This document shows, piece by piece, positions 26,206-35,789 of a stretch of 64,000 bases of DNA. Origin of the DNA: Tolypothrix bouteillei VB521301. GTDB taxonomy: Bacteria; Cyanobacteriota; Cyanobacteriia; Cyanobacteriales; Nostocaceae. Position 1 is the first letter of the stretch, and every line of letters starts with the position of its first letter. The stretch is taken from positions 8,097,123-8,161,122 of the forward strand of contig NZ_JHEG04000001.1 in NCBI RefSeq assembly GCF_000760695.4, read 5' to 3'. The translations under genes were made by a program, and so were the position numbers. The notes under the pieces are model-generated. The model did not search any database. It worked only from the letters and a program-made list of their open reading frames with translations, and had not been told where the DNA came from.

Positions 26206-27759
26206 ATGACAACAAATACTGAAACCTTGTTTCCCCAAGCATCAACCACCACCCCTGTATTGGAAATGCAAGGGATTACAAAACGATTTAATGGTGTACC
26301 TGCTCTTCAAAACGTGAATCTCACGATTTATCCGGGAGAAGTTCACGCTCTTATGGGTGAGAACGGGGCGGGTAAAAGCACCTTGATGAAAATTCTAGCT
26401 GGGGCTTACATCGCTGATGAAGGAGAAATTCGCATCAACGGTCAACCCGTCAAAATTACAGATCCGGGTACAGCACGTAAGTCGGGTATTAATCTCATTT
26501 ATCAAGAACTGAATGTTGCACCCAACTTAACCGTCGCTGAAAATATTTTTATGGGTAGCGAGTTGCGGAAGGGTCAGTTTTTAGACCGCAAAGGTATGCA
26601 ACTAGAAGCACAGCAAGTGCTGGAAAGTTTGGGAGCCAGCTTTGCAGCCCGCGACGTAGTTGGTACTTTGTCTATCGCCGAACAGCAACAGGTAGAAATT
26701 GCACGGGCGTTGAAGGACAAAAGCCGCATTTTAGTGATGGATGAGCCAACAGCAGCACTGTCGGATCGCGAAACAGAGCGTTTGTTTGAGATTGTTCGCA
26801 AATTGCGGAATGACGGCATTGCGATTATCTACATCAGTCACCGCATGGAAGAAATATATGCCCTAGCTGACCGAATTAGCGTCCTGCGCGATGGTCAATA
26901 CATTGGCAGTTTGACACGGGATGAAATTTCTCCACAGCGATTGGTGCAGATGATGGTGGGTCGCTCCATGCAAGACTTTTACGAGCATCAACGGCAAACC
27001 AATCCCGGTGCAGTCGTGCTAGAAGTTAGAAATATTAGTGACGGACGCAAGATTGAACCAGCTAGCTTTAAAATTCGTGCTGGAGAAATTCTCGGATTAG
27101 CAGGGTTAGTTGGTGCGGGGCGCACGGAAGTGTCTCGGCTCATTTTTGGTGCCGATCCTAAAGTCAGTGGTGAAGTTTTCCTAAACGGTAACAAATTGGA
27201 GATTCACAACCCAAGCGACGCTATTGCAGCCGGAATTGGTTACGTCCCGGAAGACCGCAAAGACCAGGGTTTATTTCTGGAAATGAGTTCCCGCAAAAAT
27301 ATTGCCCTCAACACGCTGCAGGAGGATGCAAAAGCTGGTGTTGTTAACTGGGGTTCAGTCAACAGGTTGGCAACAGAAGCAGTAGAAAACTTTAATATCC
27401 GGCTCGCTAATTTGGAAATCAGAGCAGTGGATCTTTCTGGTGGCAATCAGCAGAAGCTTTTGCTAGCGCGGTGGTTAGCTATTAAACCGAGAGTCATCAT
27501 GTTAGACGAACCGACACGTGGTGTCGATATCGGTGCCAAAAGCGAAATTTACCGAATTATGAGCGAGTTAGCAGCACAGGGCGTGGCTATTTTAATGGTT
27601 TCGAGCGAACTACCGGAGATTGTCGGGATGAGCGATCGCGTCTTAGTGATGCGGGAAGGAAAGTTAGTGGGCGAACTTGATGGTAGCCCTGGGAAAGAAA
27701 TTACCCAAGAAAACATTATGCACTATGCAACTGGAGCATCGGAGGTACTAGCATCATGA
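26206..27759 (+). CDS. Sugar ABC transporter ATP-binding protein, RbsA/MglA type
   Basis: Two fused nucleotide-binding domains. The N-terminal one has Walker [10 protein letters not shown] and Walker [10 protein letters not shown] with a degenerate signature ([10 protein letters not shown]). The C-terminal one lacks a good Walker A but has [16 protein letters not shown] and [14 protein letters not shown]. This is typical of CUT2 ATPases. The ATG at 26206 has an AAGG box. The stop overlaps the permease start (ATGA), so the genes are translationally coupled. Confidence 0.95.
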   Translation: MTTNTETLFPQASTTTPVLEMQGITKRFNGVPALQNVNLTIYPGEVHALMGENGAGKSTLMKILAGAYIADEGEIRINGQPVKITDPGTARKSGINLIYQELNVAPNLTVAENIFMGSELRKGQFLDRKGMQLEAQQVLESLGASFAARDVVGTLSIAEQQQVEIARALKDKSRILVMDEPTAALSDRETERLFEIVRKLRNDGIAIIYISHRMEEIYALADRISVLRDGQYIGSLTRDEISPQRLVQMMVGRSMQDFYEHQRQTNPGAVVLEVRNISDGRKIEPASFKIRAGEILGLAGLVGAGRTEVSRLIFGADPKVSGEVFLNGNKLEIHNPSDAIAAGIGYVPEDRKDQGLFLEMSSRKNIALNTLQEDAKAGVVNWGSVNRLATEAVENFNIRLANLEIRAVDLSGGNQQKLLLARWLAIKPRVIMLDEPTRGVDIGAKSEIYRIMSELAAQGVAILMVSSELPEIVGMSDRVLVMREGKLVGELDGSPGKEITQENIMHYATGASEVLAS

Positions 27760-28754
27760 GTCAAACCTTAAGACCTGTTGATAATAAGGTGGGCAAGAAT
27801 TCAACATCGCGCAAGCGCAAACCGATTAACACCCTGCTTGAGGTTGCAGGAATTCTGCCAATTTTATTACTGATTTGCATCTTATTTACAGTCGTTTCTC
27901 CGAACTTCCTGACAGTCGGTAATGTTGTCAATATCTTGCGTCAGGCATCAATTAATATTGTGCTGGCAACAGGAATGACGTTTGTGATTCTGACAGGAGG
28001 TATTGACCTTTCCGTTGGGTCAATATTGGCTGTTTCGGCTGTAGTTGCAGTGTTAGTATCGCTACTTCCTGCTTTAGGTTGGGCGGCGGTACCTGCTGGG
28101 TTGCTCACAGGATTGCTTTTAGGTTTAGTTAACGGTGCTCTCATCACCTTTTTAGATGTACCACCTTTTATTGTCACCTTGGGTTCGCTAACTGCTTTAC
28201 GGGGTGCTGCCTTTTTGGTTGCCAACGGTACAACGGTAATTAATCGTGACATAAATTTTGCTTGGGTTGGTAATAACTACGTCGGTCCCCTTCCCTGGCT
28301 GGTTATTATTGCCCTGTTAACTGTAGCTGCAAGTTGGTTTGTCCTGCGACAAACTGTTTTGGGAGTACAAATCTATGCTGTTGGTGGTAACGAACGAGCA
28401 GCAAGACTGACAGGTATTAAAGTTAACAGAGTGTTGCTATTTGTTTACGGTGTGAGTGGGTTGCTAGCAGGTTTGGCAGGAATCATGAGTGCCAGCCGTC
28501 TTTATAGTGCCACTGGTATGTTAGGTCAAGGTTACGAGTTAGATGCGATCGCTGCTGTTATTTTAGGTGGCACTAGTTTTACAGGTGGTATTGGCACCAT
28601 TGGCGGAACTCTTTTAGGTGCATTAATCATTGCTGTTCTCAACAACGGTTTAACCTTGTTGAACATGTCTTACTTCTGGCAACTTGTTGTCAAAGGACTG
28701 GTAATTATTGTGGCGGTGATGATCGATCGCCTCCGCAGACGTTCGAGACGATAG
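27756..28754 (+). CDS. Sugar ABC transporter permease, RbsC type
   Basis: Inner-membrane permease of 332 residues with eight to ten hydrophobic segments (BPD_transp_2 family). The motif [20 protein letters not shown] and the later [22 protein letters not shown] are diagnostic for CUT2 permeases. It ends in a basic tail (DRLRRRSRR). It overlaps the ATPase gene by four bases. It forms one importer with the two lipoproteins and the ATPase. Confidence 0.95.
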   Translation: MSQTLRPVDNKVGKNSTSRKRKPINTLLEVAGILPILLLICILFTVVSPNFLTVGNVVNILRQASINIVLATGMTFVILTGGIDLSVGSILAVSAVVAVLVSLLPALGWAAVPAGLLTGLLLGLVNGALITFLDVPPFIVTLGSLTALRGAAFLVANGTTVINRDINFAWVGNNYVGPLPWLVIIALLTVAASWFVLRQTVLGVQIYAVGGNERAARLTGIKVNRVLLFVYGVSGLLAGLAGIMSASRLYSATGMLGQGYELDAIAAVILGGTSFTGGIGTIGGTLLGALIIAVLNNGLTLLNMSYFWQLVVKGLVIIVAVMIDRLRRRSRR

Positions 28755-28772
28755 TAACAGCAAACAGTCATC

Positions 28773-28850
28773 AGTGACTGGTACTCTTCGGGTTCGTTCG
28801 CCAGTCACTAAGGCGCGGAAAAGCTGCCTGTAGCGCTGGACTTACCAGCG
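28773..28850 (+). terminator. Two hairpins after the ABC permease gene
   Basis: AGTGACTGG (28773-28781) pairs with CCAGTCACT (28801-28809), and CGCTGG (28834) with CCAGCG (28850). No T-run follows, so they may be attenuating or processing structures rather than a canonical terminator before the MFS gene. Confidence 0.4.
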
Positions 28851-28908
28851 ATCGGCTTCTCAAGTCTAACCCCAATTCTCTCCATCCCCCTATTTACTAG
28901 ATACAACC

Positions 28909-30309
28909 ATGTCCTCAACTACGACTCGTCGTAAAGCAAACACGTATTACGTTATTCTGATTGCTGGTGCTGCTGCCCTCGGCGGCTTTTTATTCGGTTT
29001 TGATACTGCTGTCATTAATGGTGCTGTTGCGGCTCTGACCAAAACTTTCAACGCTAGCAGTATAGAGACTGGTTTGGCAGTATCCTTAGCATTGTTAGGT
29101 TCTGCAATAGGAGCCTTTTATGCAGGGAAAATTGCCGATCGCTATGGTCGAGTCAAAGCAATGATAGTTGCTTCAATCTTGTTTACCATCAGTGCTATTG
29201 GCTCTGGGCTTCCCGTAGGTATATGGGATTTTACCTTTTGGCGCACAGTGGGTGGAGTTGCAGTCGGTATTGCTAGTGCGATCGCACCCGCTTACATTGC
29301 AGAGTGTTCTCCCACCCATTTGCGGGGAAGGTTGGGCTCTCTCCAACAACTGGCGATTGTCGTCGGTATTTTTATATCACTGTTATGCGATTACTTTATT
29401 GCCGTATCCGCAGGTTCAGCTGAATCGCCGTTTTTGTTTGGAATTGCCGCTTGGCGCTGGATGTTTTGGACAGAAATTCCTCCTGCCATCCTTTATGGTA
29501 TGGCTGCTTTAACGATTCCCGAATCTCCTCGGTACTTGGTTGCTCAAGGAAGGGAACCAGAAGCTGCTAACGTTTTGACGAAAATTTTGGGCGGTAACGT
29601 ATTTGCCAAAATCGAGGAAATTCGGCAAACAGTTCTTCGAGAACGGGAGCCTCAATTTTCTGACCTTTTTGGAAGAAGCGGCAGACTCCTGCCTATTGTT
29701 TGGATAGGAATAGGTTTGTCTGTATTCCAGCAATTTGTTGGTATTAATGTAATCTTTTATTATAGCAGTATTCTGTGGCGGGCAGTTGGTTTTTCGGAAA
29801 AAAATTCCCTTACCATCACGGTGATCACCGGAGCTGTAAATATTCTGACGACACTCATTGCGATCGCATTTGTAGATAAATTCGGCCGCAAGCCCTTGCT
29901 AGTTCTGGGCTCACTTGGTATGACAGTAACATTAGGAACAATGGCTGTCATTTTTGGAAATGCTCAAGTAGATCCTGCGGGTAACCCCACTCTCACTGGT
30001 TCAGCAGGGACTATAGCTCTCATAGCAGCGAACCTGTATGTCTTTTGCTTTGGTTTTTCCTGGGGTCCAGTTGTTTGGGTGCTGTTAGGAGAAATGTTTA
30101 ATAACAAGATTCGAGCAGCTGCACTGTCCATTGCGGCTGCCATGCAATGGGTTGCCAATTTCGTTGTTTCCACAACATTTCCTCCCATATTGCAATACTT
30201 TGGGTTGGGTGCTGCCTATGGTCTGTATACAACTGCAGCAGCTATATCATTGTTTTTCGTTCTCTTCTTTATTAAGGAAACCAAGGGCATTGAGTTAGAA
30301 AGTATGTAA
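28909..30309 (+). CDS. MFS sugar porter (sugar or inositol:H+ symporter type)
   Basis: 466 residues with 12 predicted membrane segments of the sugar-porter family. The signatures are FGFDTAVINGAV in TM1, IADRYGRVKA (loop 2-3), IPESPRYLV after TM6, QQFVGINVIFYYSS in TM7, and DKFGRKPLL (loop 8-9). Relatives carry xylose, glucose, galactose or myo-inositol. It lies downstream of the CUT2 ABC genes and upstream of the porin, giving the region two uptake systems for probably related substrates. Confidence 0.93.
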   Translation: MSSTTTRRKANTYYVILIAGAAALGGFLFGFDTAVINGAVAALTKTFNASSIETGLAVSLALLGSAIGAFYAGKIADRYGRVKAMIVASILFTISAIGSGLPVGIWDFTFWRTVGGVAVGIASAIAPAYIAECSPTHLRGRLGSLQQLAIVVGIFISLLCDYFIAVSAGSAESPFLFGIAAWRWMFWTEIPPAILYGMAALTIPESPRYLVAQGREPEAANVLTKILGGNVFAKIEEIRQTVLREREPQFSDLFGRSGRLLPIVWIGIGLSVFQQFVGINVIFYYSSILWRAVGFSEKNSLTITVITGAVNILTTLIAIAFVDKFGRKPLLVLGSLGMTVTLGTMAVIFGNAQVDPAGNPTLTGSAGTIALIAANLYVFCFGFSWGPVVWVLLGEMFNNKIRAAALSIAAAMQWVANFVVSTTFPPILQYFGLGAAYGLYTTAAAISLFFVLFFIKETKGIELESM

Positions 30310-30326
30310 TTTATAAGAGTTGCAAG

Positions 30327-30355
30327 ATACCCAACTTCTTTAAGAAGTTGGGTAT
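30327..30355. terminator. Perfect 14-bp hairpin between MFS gene and porin
   Basis: ATACCCAACTTCTT and AAGAAGTTGGGTAT are exact reverse complements around one base. Hairpins with CCAACTTCTT/AAGAAGTTGG arms are frequent intergenic repeats in cyanobacteria. It may separate the two transcripts, though a T-run is lacking. Confidence 0.55.
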
Positions 30356-30414
30356 AGGAGATTTTACATTTCAGCGCATAGTTTGTTTTTAACTAATATA
30401 AATTAGGACGTTTT

Positions 30415-32010
30415 ATGTTGAAATTTTTTTTATATAGTTTTCCGTTTATGCTGTTAATATGCCCTGCTGTCTGGGCAGCACCTCCAGAAGAGAATTCTAA
30501 AAACTTGCAAGGACAAGTCACTTCTGTTTCCGAACTTTCCGATGTCAAACCAACTGATTGGGCTTTTCAAGCATTGCAATCGCTAGTTGAACGCTACGGT
30601 TGCATTGCAGGTTACCCTAACTCCACTTATCGCGGTAACCGTGCTCTCAGTCGTTATGAGTTTGCAGCCGGGTTAAATACTTGCATGAACAGGATTTCTG
30701 AATTACTTGCAACCAGTACGAGCGAACTAGTGAGGAAGGAAGATCTGGCAGTGCTGCAAAAGTTGCAAACAGAATTTACGACAGAACTAACGACTTTACG
30801 CGGGCGGGTAGATGTACTTGAAGCACGCACGGCAACACTAGAAGCACAACAGTTTTCCACAACGACCAAATTAAATGCCCAAATTATTACTGCTATCAGC
30901 GATACTTTTGGTAATAGTGTAGGTGGTAATGGCGATCGCTCGGAAGCCTATTTTGCAGATCGGGGTCGTCTTAACTTTGAAAGCAGTTTTACGGGCAAAG
31001 ATTTATTACGAGTTCGTCTGGAATTTGGCAACTTCTTAAATTCTAATGGTACAAGTCAAATTGCCTCAGCCACGGGTACGGGCATGACGCGCTTGAATTT
31101 TGACACTGATAGTAACAATGACCTGAGCATTCCTCACGTTCGTTATTACTTCCCGGTTAGTGACTCTCTTTCTTTTGTAGTTGGACCCACAGGTATAGGC
31201 TATACAGATATAACGGACACAGTCACTCCTGCCACGATCGCAGATGATGGTAACGGTGTCCCATCGCTATTTGGTCAATACAATCCTGTCTTCCGACGGG
31301 GTGGTGGTGGTGCAGCCGTTAACTGGAAGCTCACTAAAGACTTAACTCTGACACTAGGCTATTTGGCGAACAATCCCAATGTTCCATCTGACAAAAATGG
31401 GTTATTTAACGGTGGATACAATGCGCTCGCCCACTTAGTCTATTATGGCAAACAAGGTGCGGTTGGTGTTGCTTACTCTCACGGGTACAACCCCAGTAGA
31501 ACAGTCAGTCTTATAGGTGGAACGGGTAGTGTCTTGGCAAATGCGCCCTTTGGAAACAACATAGCAACTTCCAACAACATAGTTGGGGCGCAAGGATACT
31601 ATCGCTTTTCGCCCCATTTTCAGATCCACGCTTGGGGCGGATATATCTGGGCAAATGCGAAAAACTCGGGGTTCAGCGATATTTCCAATGGCACCGGCGG
31701 AACCGATTCACTTTTTGTAAGAAGTGGTGACAATGCCAATGCTTGGTATGGGGCAATTGGTATGTCCTTTCCAGATGTCGGAGGGAAAGGTAACCTTCCA
31801 GGAATCCTCTTTGGGTTACCACCACACGTTTCTAACAGCGATGTTCGTAAAGATAGCGATCGCGCTTACCACGTTGAAGCGTTCTACCGCTGGCGTTTAA
31901 ATACCAATATCTCAGTCACTCCCGGTTTCTGGGTAGTTATTAACCCAGAAAATAACAGCGACAATGATACTCAATATGTGGGTGTGATTCGCACAACCTT
32001 TGATTTTTAA
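30415..32010 (+). CDS. SLH-domain OprB-family outer-membrane porin
   Basis: 531 residues: signal peptide (ends VWAA), one SLH domain (VKPTDWAFQALQSLVERYG...ALSRYEFAAGLNTCM), a coiled coil (about residues 100-145, LQTEFTTELTTLRGRVDVLE), then an OprB/carbohydrate-selective beta-barrel ending in Phe (VIRTTFDF). This is the main porin type of cyanobacterial outer membranes; the SLH part binds peptidoglycan-linked polymer. Its place after sugar transporters suggests it supplies their substrate across the outer membrane. It is sometimes annotated as an iron-uptake porin. Confidence 0.93.
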   Translation: MLKFFLYSFPFMLLICPAVWAAPPEENSKNLQGQVTSVSELSDVKPTDWAFQALQSLVERYGCIAGYPNSTYRGNRALSRYEFAAGLNTCMNRISELLATSTSELVRKEDLAVLQKLQTEFTTELTTLRGRVDVLEARTATLEAQQFSTTTKLNAQIITAISDTFGNSVGGNGDRSEAYFADRGRLNFESSFTGKDLLRVRLEFGNFLNSNGTSQIASATGTGMTRLNFDTDSNNDLSIPHVRYYFPVSDSLSFVVGPTGIGYTDITDTVTPATIADDGNGVPSLFGQYNPVFRRGGGGAAVNWKLTKDLTLTLGYLANNPNVPSDKNGLFNGGYNALAHLVYYGKQGAVGVAYSHGYNPSRTVSLIGGTGSVLANAPFGNNIATSNNIVGAQGYYRFSPHFQIHAWGGYIWANAKNSGFSDISNGTGGTDSLFVRSGDNANAWYGAIGMSFPDVGGKGNLPGILFGLPPHVSNSDVRKDSDRAYHVEAFYRWRLNTNISVTPGFWVVINPENNSDNDTQYVGVIRTTFDF

Positions 32011-32031
32011 GTTGCTTAAGCTAACCTAAAT

Positions 32032-32047
32032 CAGGGTTTTCACCCTG
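32032..32047. terminator. Bidirectional hairpin between porin and methyltransferase genes
   Basis: CAGGGT tttc ACCCTG followed by GCTTTTGCTTT on the + strand. It lies 20-odd bases after the porin stop and just before the 3' end of the convergent methyltransferase gene. Confidence 0.6.
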
Positions 32048-32059
32048 GCTTTTGCTTTA

Positions 32060-33052
32060 TCAAACTCGAGATGTTTTCATCGCAACTGTTTGCTCTGTCG
32101 ATCGTGGCAACGAATTAGCACGGATAGCGCGGAACATCCCGAATCGGCAGAGCCCCGCGCCAAATGCAAGCCGCATCAGAAGCAAGGTAGGTACTTCGCG
32201 CAGAGATTTTATGAAACCAGATAAACCAAAACGTACCAATCCCTCTGGGCGAGCCACTCCTTGCCAAATAGAATCCAGCCAAGAAGGAAGTGTTTGTACC
32301 GTCCAGTCTGCTGTCATCACTTCCCCCTCGACCAATCCCGTCGCTACTAAAAGCTCGGAAAAGCCTTCAATGCTGGAAAAAGCTGGATGAGACCACTGAT
32401 CTAGAAGTTGTTTCATGACTGGTTTCTCCCAAAAATTGAGCGGGTTTTGGCGATCGTCTCTTTGATTCCAGTCAGCTAAAACCATAATTCCACCCGGTTT
32501 TAGCACCCGCATCAACTCTCTGGCAAAAATAGCTTTATTTGGCATATGCGGTCCGGCTTCAATCGACCAAACGACATCAAAACTAGCATCTGGGAAAGAA
32601 AGTGCCATGGCATCATCCACAAGAAACTTGACGTCAAGTTCCTGAGAAGTTAACTGCTGGGCGCGTTGGACTTGTTGGGGACTGATAGTAATACCTGTGA
32701 CTGCAAATCCGTAATCCCGTGCCAAAATGCGACTGCTACCCCCAATTCCACAGCCAACATCTAAGACGGTAGTACCGGGGGGTAATTTGTCTAAACCTCC
32801 CCAACGTACCATTTCATGCACAAAGTCAGATTTAGCAGCTAGAAAATCCTTCCTTTGTGGGGGTGAACCATAATGACCTAAGTGGATGTGTTCGCCCCAG
32901 TAAAACTCCAGAATACCGTCTTCAGTCCATTGGTCATAGGAATTGGCTACGGATTTAGATGATTGATAACGTCTTGCAGTTATTAGATACAACGCGAGCA
33001 AGACCATCAGTAATGCAAGAAGAACTCCCAGCGTAGAAAAAAACCAATTCAT
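32060..33052 (-). CDS. MPBQ/MSBQ methyltransferase (tocopherol and plastoquinone synthesis)
   Basis: SAM-dependent methyltransferase that methylates 2-methyl-6-phytyl- and 2-methyl-6-solanesyl-benzoquinol. The sequence closely follows the Synechocystis sll0418 enzyme as I recall it: an N-terminal membrane helix (residues about 5-25), SVANSYDQWTEDGILEFYWG, HIHLGHYGSPP, motif I VLDVGCGIGGSSRILA, and WSIEAGPHMP. The C-terminal end (SLREVPTLLLMRLAFGAGLCRFGMF) is also shared. 330 residues. It works at thylakoid or envelope membranes. It is a single gene, unrelated to its neighbours. Confidence 0.93.
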   Translation of the reverse strand: MNWFFSTLGVLLALLMVLLALYLITARRYQSSKSVANSYDQWTEDGILEFYWGEHIHLGHYGSPPQRKDFLAAKSDFVHEMVRWGGLDKLPPGTTVLDVGCGIGGSSRILARDYGFAVTGITISPQQVQRAQQLTSQELDVKFLVDDAMALSFPDASFDVVWSIEAGPHMPNKAIFARELMRVLKPGGIMVLADWNQRDDRQNPLNFWEKPVMKQLLDQWSHPAFSSIEGFSELLVATGLVEGEVMTADWTVQTLPSWLDSIWQGVARPEGLVRFGLSGFIKSLREVPTLLLMRLAFGAGLCRFGMFRAIRANSLPRSTEQTVAMKTSRV

Positions 33053-33177
33053 GGAAATAACATCTTAATATTTATTTACAATTTTATCCTATTGCTCAAC
33101 TAGAAGAATCTTAAATTGCTCTTAGTCATTGATTCGGAACCGAACAAGCAGTTTTTTTCAAATAAACGCTGAAATTG

Positions 33178-33236
33178 TTACAAGCCATTCTATCTAGGGA
33201 ACTCTAACTGTGGTGGATACGGATGGAAATTCAGTG
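33178..33236 (+). repeat. Leader copy of the TpsA spacer repeat
   Basis: AGCCATTCTATCTAGGGAA followed by CTCTAAC matches, with two mismatches, the spacers between the following TpsA genes (35715-35789, 38265-38339, 40818-40893, 43381-43453). The promoter or 5' leader was therefore duplicated along with the gene. Confidence 0.6.
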
Positions 33237-35714
33237 ATGGCAGCTACCTCTGCTTGGTTAGATATAGTTAATGGGATTTTGACAGGTGGGATGTTGTTAC
33301 TATTAGGGATAACACTCACGAACCTCGGTTGTGCCAACGCCCAAGTGAGTGCTGATGGCACTCTCAATACCACTGTTTCTCAAACTGGCAACAATCATTT
33401 CACCATCACCAATGGCAACAGGGTAGGCAATAATTTATTTCATAGTTTCGCTCAGTTTTCAGTTCCTACAGGAGGAACTGCAATTTTTGACAATACTAGT
33501 GATGTACAGAACATTTTCAGTCGTGTTACAGGGGGTCATGCTTCTAATATTGATGGATTAATTCGGGTAAATGGTGCTACCAATCTGTTCTTGCTGAATC
33601 CATCTGGTATCTTTTTCGGTCCCGGTGCTGAATTAAATATTGGTGGTTCTTTTTTAGGAACAACTGCCAATAGTATTAAGTTTGCCGATAATACACAGTT
33701 TAGTGCTGTTAATCCCTCAGCATCTCCTTTGTTAACAATTAGCGTCCCCATTGGTTTACAATTTGGGCAAGACGCAGGACCGATCGCGGTGAAAAATTTA
33801 GGTCATCGTTTGAAAGTTGGTAGTTTTGTTCTCGCTTATGACCCCGCGCAGAATCCGTCTGGATTAAGGGTAAATCCTGGTAAAACACTGGCGTTGCTAG
33901 GTAATAAAATTGACTTTTCCGGTGGTGTTCTCGGTGCTACCAACGGATCTATTGAACTCGGTAGTGTTGAGTTAGGAAGTGTTGGTCTGAACCAAACCAC
34001 ACAGGGTTGGACATTTGATTTTTCTAATGTAGAAAACTGGAACGACATCCAGTTGACTCAGCGATCGCTGCTAGATGGTACTGGTTTCGGTAGCAGTAAA
34101 ATTCAACTCCAGGCTAAAAATATTGCCATCTCAGGTAACTCATTTGTGGGCACTCAAAACCTAGGTTCGCTAGCACAGGATCGGATTCAGGTCAATGCAA
34201 CGGAATCTTTGAAAATTGCCGAAACAAGCTATTTAGCAAGTATAACTTTGAATACAGGTAAAGGAGCAGACATATCTGTCTCTACCCGACAACTACAACT
34301 TCAGAATGGCGGACAAATTACTAGTAGTACTTTAAGATCGGGTACAAGCGGTGATGTTATTATCCATGCATCTGAGTTTATCCAGAGTAATGGGTTTTCT
34401 TCAGACTTTTTTACTTCTTCAACAATTTCGTCAGGCTCCTTAGGTTCCGGTAAAACAGGAGATATTCATCTACTAACCCAAAAACTGAGCGTGACTAACA
34501 GCGCTAGTATTCAAACATATACATATGGCTCGGGGAACGGTGGCGATCTTTACCTTAATGTTTCCGATTCAATTAACCTTGTTGGGAACAATGCTGTGAC
34601 CTCCGTACTCAGTAGTGTAGGCTCATCAACATTCGGTACTGGCAATGCTGGTAACGCGATCGTCACAACTGCAAAATTGACTGTGGACAATGGGGGTACT
34701 TTTGGCTCTTTGACTCTTGGTGCGGGTAATGCTGGTAACCTGAGCGTCATAGCCTCAGACTCGATTGAGGTACGCGGTGCAGCACCAAGTGGCAACGTGA
34801 CAAGTAGCCTTGGGGCTTACGGACTTATTTTGAGTTCAAAGACTCGGGCTTTGCTTAATATCACAACTCCCCTCAGTGGAAATGCGGGTACAGTTATACT
34901 GACAACACCGGAATTGCGAGTTTCAGATCGAGGAAATGTAGCAGTTAGAAATGATGGTACAGGCAATGCAGGTAATCTTGAGATTAATGCAGATCGGGTC
35001 ATTCTCACAAAGCAAGGTACGATTACTGCTGCTACGCAATTTGGCAATGGCGGAAATCTACTTCTCAATGTTCAAAAAACTTTACTCATGCGTGGTAACA
35101 GCAAACTTTCAGCAGAAGCAAGGGAAGGAGGTAACGGGGGCAATATTACGCTCAATGCTCCTTTTATTGTGGCAGTTCCTAAAGAAAATAGTGATATTGT
35201 TGCCAATGCTGTACGCGGACGCGGTGGCAACATTCTAGTCACCACTCAAGGATTACTGGGGCTAAAGTTTCGTCCCCAACTGACTTCTGAAAGTGACATC
35301 ACCGCCAGTTCCGAATTTGGATTGAGCGGTACAGTTCAAATTAATACCATCGGCATCGCTCCAAATACTGCTGTCGTAGAATTGCCAGCAAACGTAGTCG
35401 ATCCATCTCAGCAAATTGCCACAGATTGTGCAGGTTCTCAAAGCAGTCGCTTTGTGGCAACAGGACGTGGTGGTATACCGCAAAATCCCAATCAACAACT
35501 AAGCAGCGATCGCACTTGGGATGATACACGCGATCTGTCTGCTTACCGAAAAACAACTGATGTTGCTCTCCAAACGCCCCTATTTCCAGAACTGCTTGTA
35601 GAAGCTACAACTTGGCATCGCAATGCCAACGGAGAGTTGGAGTTAATTGCACCGCCATCTCTCACTCACACACAAAAATTGCTGACCTGTGCTGATATTG
35701 TCAAACAACACTAG
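33237..35714 (+). CDS. Filamentous-haemagglutinin N-terminal (TpsA-like) exoprotein 1
   Basis: Predicted two-partner-secretion cargo. After a leader ending in CANA comes the TPS domain (about residues 32-290; QVSADGTLNTTVSQTGNNHFTI, LFHSFAQFSVPTGGTAIFDN, NIFSRVTGG, FLLNPSGIFFGPGAELNIGGSF). About 500 residues of Gly/Asn-rich beta-helix repeats (GNAGNLxV, GNGGNLLLNV) follow, and the end is LLTCADIVKQH. The ATG at 33237 aligns with the starts of the three following copies; a GTG at 33210 gives a longer frame. It is the most divergent of four tandem copies. Exported beta-solenoid proteins of this kind act in adhesion or surface structure; the function here is unknown. Confidence 0.9.
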   Translation: MAATSAWLDIVNGILTGGMLLLLGITLTNLGCANAQVSADGTLNTTVSQTGNNHFTITNGNRVGNNLFHSFAQFSVPTGGTAIFDNTSDVQNIFSRVTGGHASNIDGLIRVNGATNLFLLNPSGIFFGPGAELNIGGSFLGTTANSIKFADNTQFSAVNPSASPLLTISVPIGLQFGQDAGPIAVKNLGHRLKVGSFVLAYDPAQNPSGLRVNPGKTLALLGNKIDFSGGVLGATNGSIELGSVELGSVGLNQTTQGWTFDFSNVENWNDIQLTQRSLLDGTGFGSSKIQLQAKNIAISGNSFVGTQNLGSLAQDRIQVNATESLKIAETSYLASITLNTGKGADISVSTRQLQLQNGGQITSSTLRSGTSGDVIIHASEFIQSNGFSSDFFTSSTISSGSLGSGKTGDIHLLTQKLSVTNSASIQTYTYGSGNGGDLYLNVSDSINLVGNNAVTSVLSSVGSSTFGTGNAGNAIVTTAKLTVDNGGTFGSLTLGAGNAGNLSVIASDSIEVRGAAPSGNVTSSLGAYGLILSSKTRALLNITTPLSGNAGTVILTTPELRVSDRGNVAVRNDGTGNAGNLEINADRVILTKQGTITAATQFGNGGNLLLNVQKTLLMRGNSKLSAEAREGGNGGNITLNAPFIVAVPKENSDIVANAVRGRGGNILVTTQGLLGLKFRPQLTSESDITASSEFGLSGTVQINTIGIAPNTAVVELPANVVDPSQQIATDCAGSQSSRFVATGRGGIPQNPNQQLSSDRTWDDTRDLSAYRKTTDVALQTPLFPELLVEATTWHRNANGELELIAPPSLTHTQKLLTCADIVKQH

Positions 35715-35789
35715 TACATAAAAGCTCGTGTTAAAAGCCATTCTATTTGGGGAACTCTAACCATACACAGGTACGGAAAAAATTAACTG
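35715..35789 (+). repeat. Conserved spacer between TpsA copies 1 and 2
   Basis: 75 bases containing AAAAGCTCGTGTTAAAAG, ATTTGGGGAACTCTAACC and CAGGTACGGAAAAAATTAAC. Nearly identical to the spacer at 38265. Confidence 0.85.

Noticed and set aside
34550..35498. Long antisense frames inside the TpsA genes
   Set aside because: They recur in the same place in every paralogue because the coding strand is Gly/Asn-rich. They have no independent support.
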